Shown in pieces: positions 58,881 through 64,000 of a DNA stretch of 64,000 nucleotides. The notes beneath the pieces are model-generated. The model made no database searches and had not been told where the DNA came from. It saw only the letters and a list, made by a program, of their open reading frames with translations. This stretch comes from Erythroxylum novogranatense (Eukaryota; Streptophyta; Magnoliopsida; Malpighiales; Erythroxylaceae), in NCBI GenBank assembly GCA_029891385.1, contig CM057226.1:12827225-12891224 (forward strand), given 5' to 3'. Position 1 is the first letter of the stretch. Each line of letters starts with the position of its first letter. Position numbers and translations under genes: made by a program.

Positions 58881-60507
58881 TGTTGGATCCCGCTGCCGGA
58901 GCCCAACATCGGACATGAGAGCGTAGTGTGAAACATGCTAATTATTCATTTAAGGAAAAGACCCGCGGAAGATTAATGGACCTACTGGGAAACAAACTTG
59001 AAACCTGCTTTCATGAGATTTAAACAAACAAATCCATAATTCATGCTCCAAAAGATGAGTTTCATAAAGCTTTAAGAACATCCAAACCAAATTACAACTT
59101 TGAGTTCAAGAGCCAAAAATACAAAATACTCTTGAAACAATAATACTTGAAATGAAACTAGAGCCTTGACTTCTAAAAGTATAACATTTAAAATAAACAA
59201 ACATAACAAAATGGAGTGCTGCCGTAATCCGTGACTCACTCGATCTCTTGCTCGTCACCTGAATGGGGGAGATTAGAAGGGGTGAGCTATAAAGCTCGTG
59301 GGAACATATTCATAATATAGCAATAAGCAAAAATATTCAAAAATAACTCATTGTCGTGGTACTTGTTGAAATCATAGAAATTGAGCATGTATGAGTCATA
59401 GCTTGAAAATGCTTGATTCTTGAACAATTCATGATGCATGAAACATAACAACAGATCATAAACACATAACATAACATGATGGTTTGGGTTGTCCCTGGTT
59501 CATGACGTACTACACACTCCCATCGAAATGGTTATGTGTAGACGTAGTTTCGTGAGGGAATCCTTGTGAGAAACCCTGTGCCACTTGCGGGCAGGCGGGA
59601 GAAGTCTTTCCGTGAGTCAATGTGCACTTGACTATTCGTGAGGGACATACCGCAAACCCACGTAAATATGCATGATTCATGTTCTTGTAAACTTGTTTGC
59701 CAAACTAGCACTTGCTTGTAAACTTGCTTATCATATATTTCATAAAGCATAAATTCATGGACATGTATTCTTGAAAGGAGAACACCCCTTTTTGAAAACC
59801 TTGTTAATAATCATGAATGCAAATCATATAGCAAAATATAACCATTTCACAATAGCATGTAATGCAATCGTTGATGATGCAATTTAAAGCTTTAAATATT
59901 TCTTGATTTGAACAAAACAATGAGTAACTTATTACTCTATTATAAACATGAACCCACCTTGATTCCTTGCTTGTTCTTGCCTAGGAATGAGTTTCCTCTT
60001 GATCCTCTTGCCTCACTTGATTTCCTAAAATAAGAACCAAAATCTCATTCAATAACTCATGCTGAAACAATATTTCCATTCTTAACTTACATCCAAAATT
60101 TCATATCCTTAGAGACTGATTCAGAACTCCATTACTTCACAAAACTTGTAGATCTATGTCTCTAGTTTACAACGCATCAAAAATCATCTCAAAAGGACTT
60201 CTGTAGCAAAAGATATGCTCGAATTACTAAAAGACATCTTTGTTGGAAACTGGCCTCGTCACGACGAGGCTCGTTCGTCATGACGTCGCGGACGGCACGT
60301 CGTCGCGGCGCGGCCTGGCACGCGTGGCGGCTTGGCTCAAGCGCCCACTTAAAGTGGAACAAAACCCTGAGGTCTTGAGTTCGAGTGCCAGAAACTCACC
60401 TAAGGCCAGAGAGGACAATACCTGGCAAGGTTGATGTTCATGGGGGTTCGCAACCCATGGGCTCAACAGTTGGAGGTCATGGGGGTTCGCAATCCATGGG
60501 TCCAACA
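58881..60507 (-). mobile_element. Solo LTR, gypsy-type, with ATAAT target duplication
   Basis: 1,627 bp from TGTTGGATCCC to GGGTCCAACA with an exact flanking repeat ATAAT (58876-58880 and 60508-60512). No interior or second LTR, so it is what recombination between two LTRs leaves. Minus orientation is inferred from the order of its GC-rich patch (about 60245-60330) and GAGTAA-like parts compared with the LTR of element Y. Near its right end a unit CATGGGGGTTCGCA..CCATGGG is duplicated. Confidence 0.85.
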
Positions 60508-60924
60508 ATAATTATTAATTACAAGTTTTTATAAATTGAGGCTAAAGAAAGTCAAATTTGATCGGGATTAAAACTAATAAAGAAGTTTAATAATATATCT
60601 AATTAAATGGGTAGAAGTCCAGTAACGAAAATGAATCCTTATTATTATAGACATATCAGCTAATTGGGCTTGTGACGAGAGACTCAATAAGGTTTCTATA
60701 AATAGTTGTTAAGGTCTCCGCGACTCTTTGAATACAAGTTCGCCAACATTTACTCTGACCATCAAAAGATACTTTATTGAGTTAATAGCATAAAGATATA
60801 ATTTCTATAAAGTTAAATTGAAAGTTGCAACAATTTGTTCATACCTCGAGGAACTTATTCAAAGGATCTATCAACTTGTTTATACAAGTTTTCATAGTAG
60901 ATCTTGGGCTTAAAATTAAGGTTC
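60508..60924. other. Spacer between solo LTR and C1 right copy
   Basis: About 0.4 kb of AT-rich DNA with a TATA-like CTATAAATAG near 60697-60706 and a CTCCGCGACTC stretch. It may be an older LTR fragment; nothing coding. Confidence 0.4.
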
Positions 60925-61182
60925 TGTTATAAAACCGAAACTAAAATGTAAGAATATTTGGGAGAGGAGAATTCTTCTTATACAAATGGTGTATCTTACA
61001 TCAAGTTAACCCTTCTATTTATAGTACAAAATTTCTAATAAAATACTATGATAATAGAAGTGGTTCACTAACAATTAAGTGGTGCATTTGGTGCACTAAC
61101 AATTAAGTGGTGCATTTGGTGCATTAACAATTAAGTGGTGTATTAACAATTAGTGGCACACCATTTTCTATCTTTTATAACA
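60925..61182 (-). repeat. 3' LTR of C1 right copy
   Basis: 258 bp; on the minus strand it starts TGTTATAAAAGATAG and ends GGTTTTATAACA. It contains about three tandem copies of a 28-bp unit with CAATTAAGTGGTGCATTTGG (about 61070-61155) that the left copy lacks. Confidence 0.9.
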
Positions 61183-61461
61183 CTCCCCCTTGGTGTGCCA
61201 TCTAATTATTTCTTCTCTGGCCTTGATACGCATCTGGTGTTGCCTCGTTAAAAACCTTATCAGGAAAAACCTAGTAGGATAAAAACCATGATAAGGAAAA
61301 AAGAGTGCAACTGCGTAAGCTCCCCCTCATTTAACACAATGAGCTCTTCCTCATAAATTTCTTAGATGTCGCATTCCAATCTTGTGGACATGCTTCCTGA
61401 AAGGTGTAGTAGGAAGTGCCTTTGTGAAAAGATCCGCAGTATTGTCGCTTGATTGAATATA

Positions 61462-62172
61462 CTAGATGTTGATTTCTTTGCTCCTTTCGAGATCTTGAGT
61501 GAATTGAAAAAATGTCGGAGGGATATGTTTGGTTCTATCACTTTTGATATAACCCTCCTTTATTTGAGCGATACATGCTGCATTGTCTTCATATATGATT
61601 GTTGATTCTTTGTTGGTCGATAAGCCACAAGTTGTTAAAATGTGGTGCGTTATTGACCTTAACCATACACATTCTCGGCTTGCTTCATGAAGTGCAATGA
61701 TTTCAGCATGATTTGAAGAAGTAGCAACAAGTGTTTGTTTCTGTGAACGCCAAGAAATTGCAATGCCTCCATACGTAAATACATAACCAGTTTGGGATCT
61801 GGCTTTATGCGGGTCTGATAAGTAACTTGCATCTGCATAACCAACCAAAGCTTGTTTTGCATTTTTTGGGTAAAATAATCCCAAATCAATTGTACCTCGA
61901 AGATAACGAAATAGATGTTTAATTCCATTCCAGTGCCTTTTCGTAGGAGATGAGCTAAATCTTGCTAGTAGATTAACAGCAAAAGCTATATCAGGTCTAG
62001 TACAATTAGCAAGATACATAAGAGCTCCTATCGCACTCAGATATGGCGTTTTAGAATCAAGAATTTCTTCGTTTTCTTCGCAAGGACGAAATGGATCATT
62101 CTCAACATTAAGCGATCTACCAACCATTGGTGTACTTAACGGAGTTGCTTTATCCATATTGAAACGCCTCAA
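61462..62172 (-). pseudogene. RNase H of C1 right copy
   Basis: 236 open codons: ALMYLANCTRPDIAFAVNLL, HWNGIKHLFRYLRGTIDLGL, YADASYLSDPHKARSQTGYV, ISWRSQKQTLVATSSNHAEI, YEDNAACIAQIKEGYIKSDR and TKHIPP. The acidic catalytic positions of copia RNase H look kept. It is cut off from the RT by a frame change. Confidence 0.9.
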
Positions 62173-62178
62173 TACCTT

Positions 62179-62830
62179 TTATGTATATGTCGATTGATGC
62201 ACAAATATTCCACTTGGTCTATGCTCAATTTGCAGACCAAGACAATATGTAGTTTTTCCAAGATCTTTCATTTCAAATTCCTTCTTTAAGTACACCACTG
62301 TTTCTTGGATTTCTTTAGTAGTACCAATGATATTCAAATCGTCAACATAGACAGCGATAATCACATATCCGGATGTTGTTTTTTTTATAAAAACGCAAGG
62401 GCAAATAAGACTATTTACATATCTTTTCTTTGATAGATACTCGCTTAGACGATTGTACCACATGCGTCCAGATTGCTTTAGTCCATATAAGGATCTTTGC
62501 AATTTGATCGAATACTTTTCCTTTGGTTGTGATTTTAATCTGCGCAGCATTTGAATCCCGCAGGATTTTCATGTAAATATCACTATCAAGTGATCCGCAT
62601 GTAAGTCGTAATAACATCCATAAGACGATTTCCAGCTTCAAGAACTGTTAAGCTAATTAAATATCTAAACGTAATTGTATCCATAATGAGAGTATATTTG
62701 TTCATAGTCAATTCCGGTCTTTGAGAAAAACCTTGTACAACAAGTCGAGCTTTGTATCTCACAATCTCATTTTTCTCATTTCGCTTTGAACAAAACCCAT
62801 TTGCAACCTATGTGCTTTACACTTTGGGGT
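62179..62830 (-). pseudogene. reverse transcriptase of C1 right copy
   Basis: The open part 62550-62179 has SLYGLKQSGRMWYNRLSEYL and IIAVYVDDLNIIGTTKEIQE with an intact YVDDL, then FEMKDLGKTTYCLGLQI. The upstream part of RT (to about 62830) is frameshifted. Confidence 0.9.
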
Positions 62831-63077
62831 GTAAGGACAATAGGTCCAAACACATTACGCTTGTTAAGAGAATTTAATTCTTCAATAGCATCTTTCCATT
62901 GAACCCAATTATGTCTATTTTGACATTCAATGATAGATCTTGGTTCGGGATCTTCATTTTCATTGAGGATATCACATGCTATATAGCATAAGAAAATATT
63001 TCATCAATCTCTTTCATATCATTCCGGTTCCATAATTCTTTTGGTGAATATAATTAATTGCAATTTCTTGATTAATG

Positions 63078-64000
63078 TCACCAGGTCTCTTCTAGGACAC
63101 TATCCTCATCTTGTGTTTCTAAAGGAACACTTTTATCTATCTTGGGGTCATTAATCACATTTGCTCCTTTTCTTTTTCGAAGATTTTTATCTTTAGAATC
63201 GATTGGTCTACCACGCTTCATGCGTGTCGTAGATTCATGAGTGACCATGTTCTCAAATTGTCCTTTTGGGATTTCAATCCGAGAAGGAGTATTTACAGCT
63301 GGTATAAATGATTTAGTCACTCTTTTTGTATCTGTAAAAGCATCTGGTAATTGATTTGCAATTCTTTGCAAATGCATAATTCTTTGCACTTCTGTTTTGC
63401 ATTGTTTTGTGCGTTGATCAAGATACAATAATGATGGTTCGCACCATGTAATTTCTTTCATCAGTTGTTTATTATCTCCCCCTAATGTCGGGAAAGTATT
63501 TCCATCAAAATGACAATCAGTAAAACGTGCTGTAAACACATCACCTGTTTGAGGTTCAAGATATCTAATAATAGATGCACTTTCATAGCTGACATATATC
63601 CCCAATCTTCTTTGAGGTCCCATTTTACTACGTTATGGTGGTGCAATAGGCACATATACTGCACAACCAAAAATTCTCAAATGGGAGATATTTGGTTCTT
63701 GACCAAAGGCAAGTTGTCGTGGGGAGTAGTTATGATATGCACTTGGTGGGATGCTAATTAATGCCTCAAAGATGTAAAATTGCATGACCCCATACGGAAA
63801 TTGAAGCTTTGTTCTCATCATCAATGGTCTAGCAATAAGTCAAGGCGTTTAATTAAAGATTCACTAAACCATTTTGAGTATGCACATGAGCAACAGGATG
63901 CTCGACCATAATCCCGATTGACATACAATAGTCATTGAAAGTTTGGGATGTGAATTCACCAAAGATTATCGAATCGACTTTCTTTATTGTATAATCGGAA
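63078..64000 (-). pseudogene. integrase C-terminal part and linker of C1 right copy
   Basis: Frames 63824-63633 and 63623-63078 read AFGQEPNISHLRIFGCAVYV, then a stop where CAA is expected, RLGIYVSYESASIIRYLEPQ and the long linker with THESTTRMKRGRPI. Toward 64000 the catalytic integrase core is present only in fragments. Confidence 0.88.

Larger units (their letters stand above)
60925..64000 (-). mobile_element. Ty1/copia element C1, right copy (5' end outside window)
   Basis: Same family as 1-3189 but inverted. On the minus strand from 64000: integrase, linker, RT, RNase H, polypurine tract (61183-61191), 3' LTR (60925-61182). It is better preserved than the left copy, although frames are still broken. 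Confidence 0.93.

Noticed and set aside
1..64000. tRNA, rRNA, organelle insertions and endogenous pararetrovirus sequences
   Set aside because: I found none by eye: the tRNA-like TGGTATCAGAGCC sites are primer binding sites, and all RT sequences fit copia, gypsy or LINE types.

Overview
The window looks like gene-poor nuclear DNA from a flowering plant, most likely a eudicot. It has spliced genes with GT/AG introns, very AT-rich spacers, and Ty1/copia and Ty3/gypsy retrotransposons with tRNA-iMet primer sites. Its host genes match Arabidopsis families FRS10, MAP70-5 and GNA1. I cannot name the species.

Left part (1-20.7 kb), the genic part. A decayed Ty1/copia element (family C1, + strand) fills 1-3189. 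It is followed by a single-exon DUF761-type gene (4134-4799, +), an FRS10-like FAR1-related gene in three coding exons (9526-7281, -), a small MGNC protein gene (11240-11518, +) and a ten-exon MAP70-5-like microtubule-associated protein gene (15247-12313, -). Beyond it lie AT-rich spacer, a possible MITE near 17.75-18.12 kb and a 738-bp Mutator-like non-autonomous element with 9-bp target duplications (18333-19070).

Middle part (20.7-55.4 kb), a nest of retroelements. A decayed Ty3/gypsy pol (55.4-53.6 kb, -) is followed by an old minus-strand copia, element X. The 5' LTR of X is at 53240-52775 and its 3' LTR is now in three pieces. X was split by (a) a LINE (20997-36044), itself split by an 11,985-bp LTR element Y with 4.2-kb LTRs and a 3.5-kb interior without recognisable genes, which fits the LARD class; (b) copia element A (36157-46077), with 2-kb LTRs, AATGA target duplications and arrays of a 10-bp palindrome; and (c) a compact, younger copia element Z (47722-52386), with 240-bp LTRs and AAGTG duplications. 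With the younger insertions set aside, the broken X LTR and the LINE reading frame continue across the gaps, which gives the relative order of events.

Right part (55.4-64 kb). A small inverted-repeat element precedes a GNA1 gene (glucosamine-6-phosphate N-acetyltransferase; coding 56614-57087, with an intron inferred in its leader). A solo gypsy-type LTR (58881-60507, ATAAT duplications) follows, then a second C1 copia copy in the opposite orientation to the first (60925-64000, -).

The host genes are independent single units with no operon-like arrangement. The features most worth a second look are the iterated palindromes and hairpins inside elements A and Y, the permuted RNaseH-RT-RNaseH LINE, the LARD-like structure, and the depth of nesting. 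All element lineage names are inferences from motifs read by eye.
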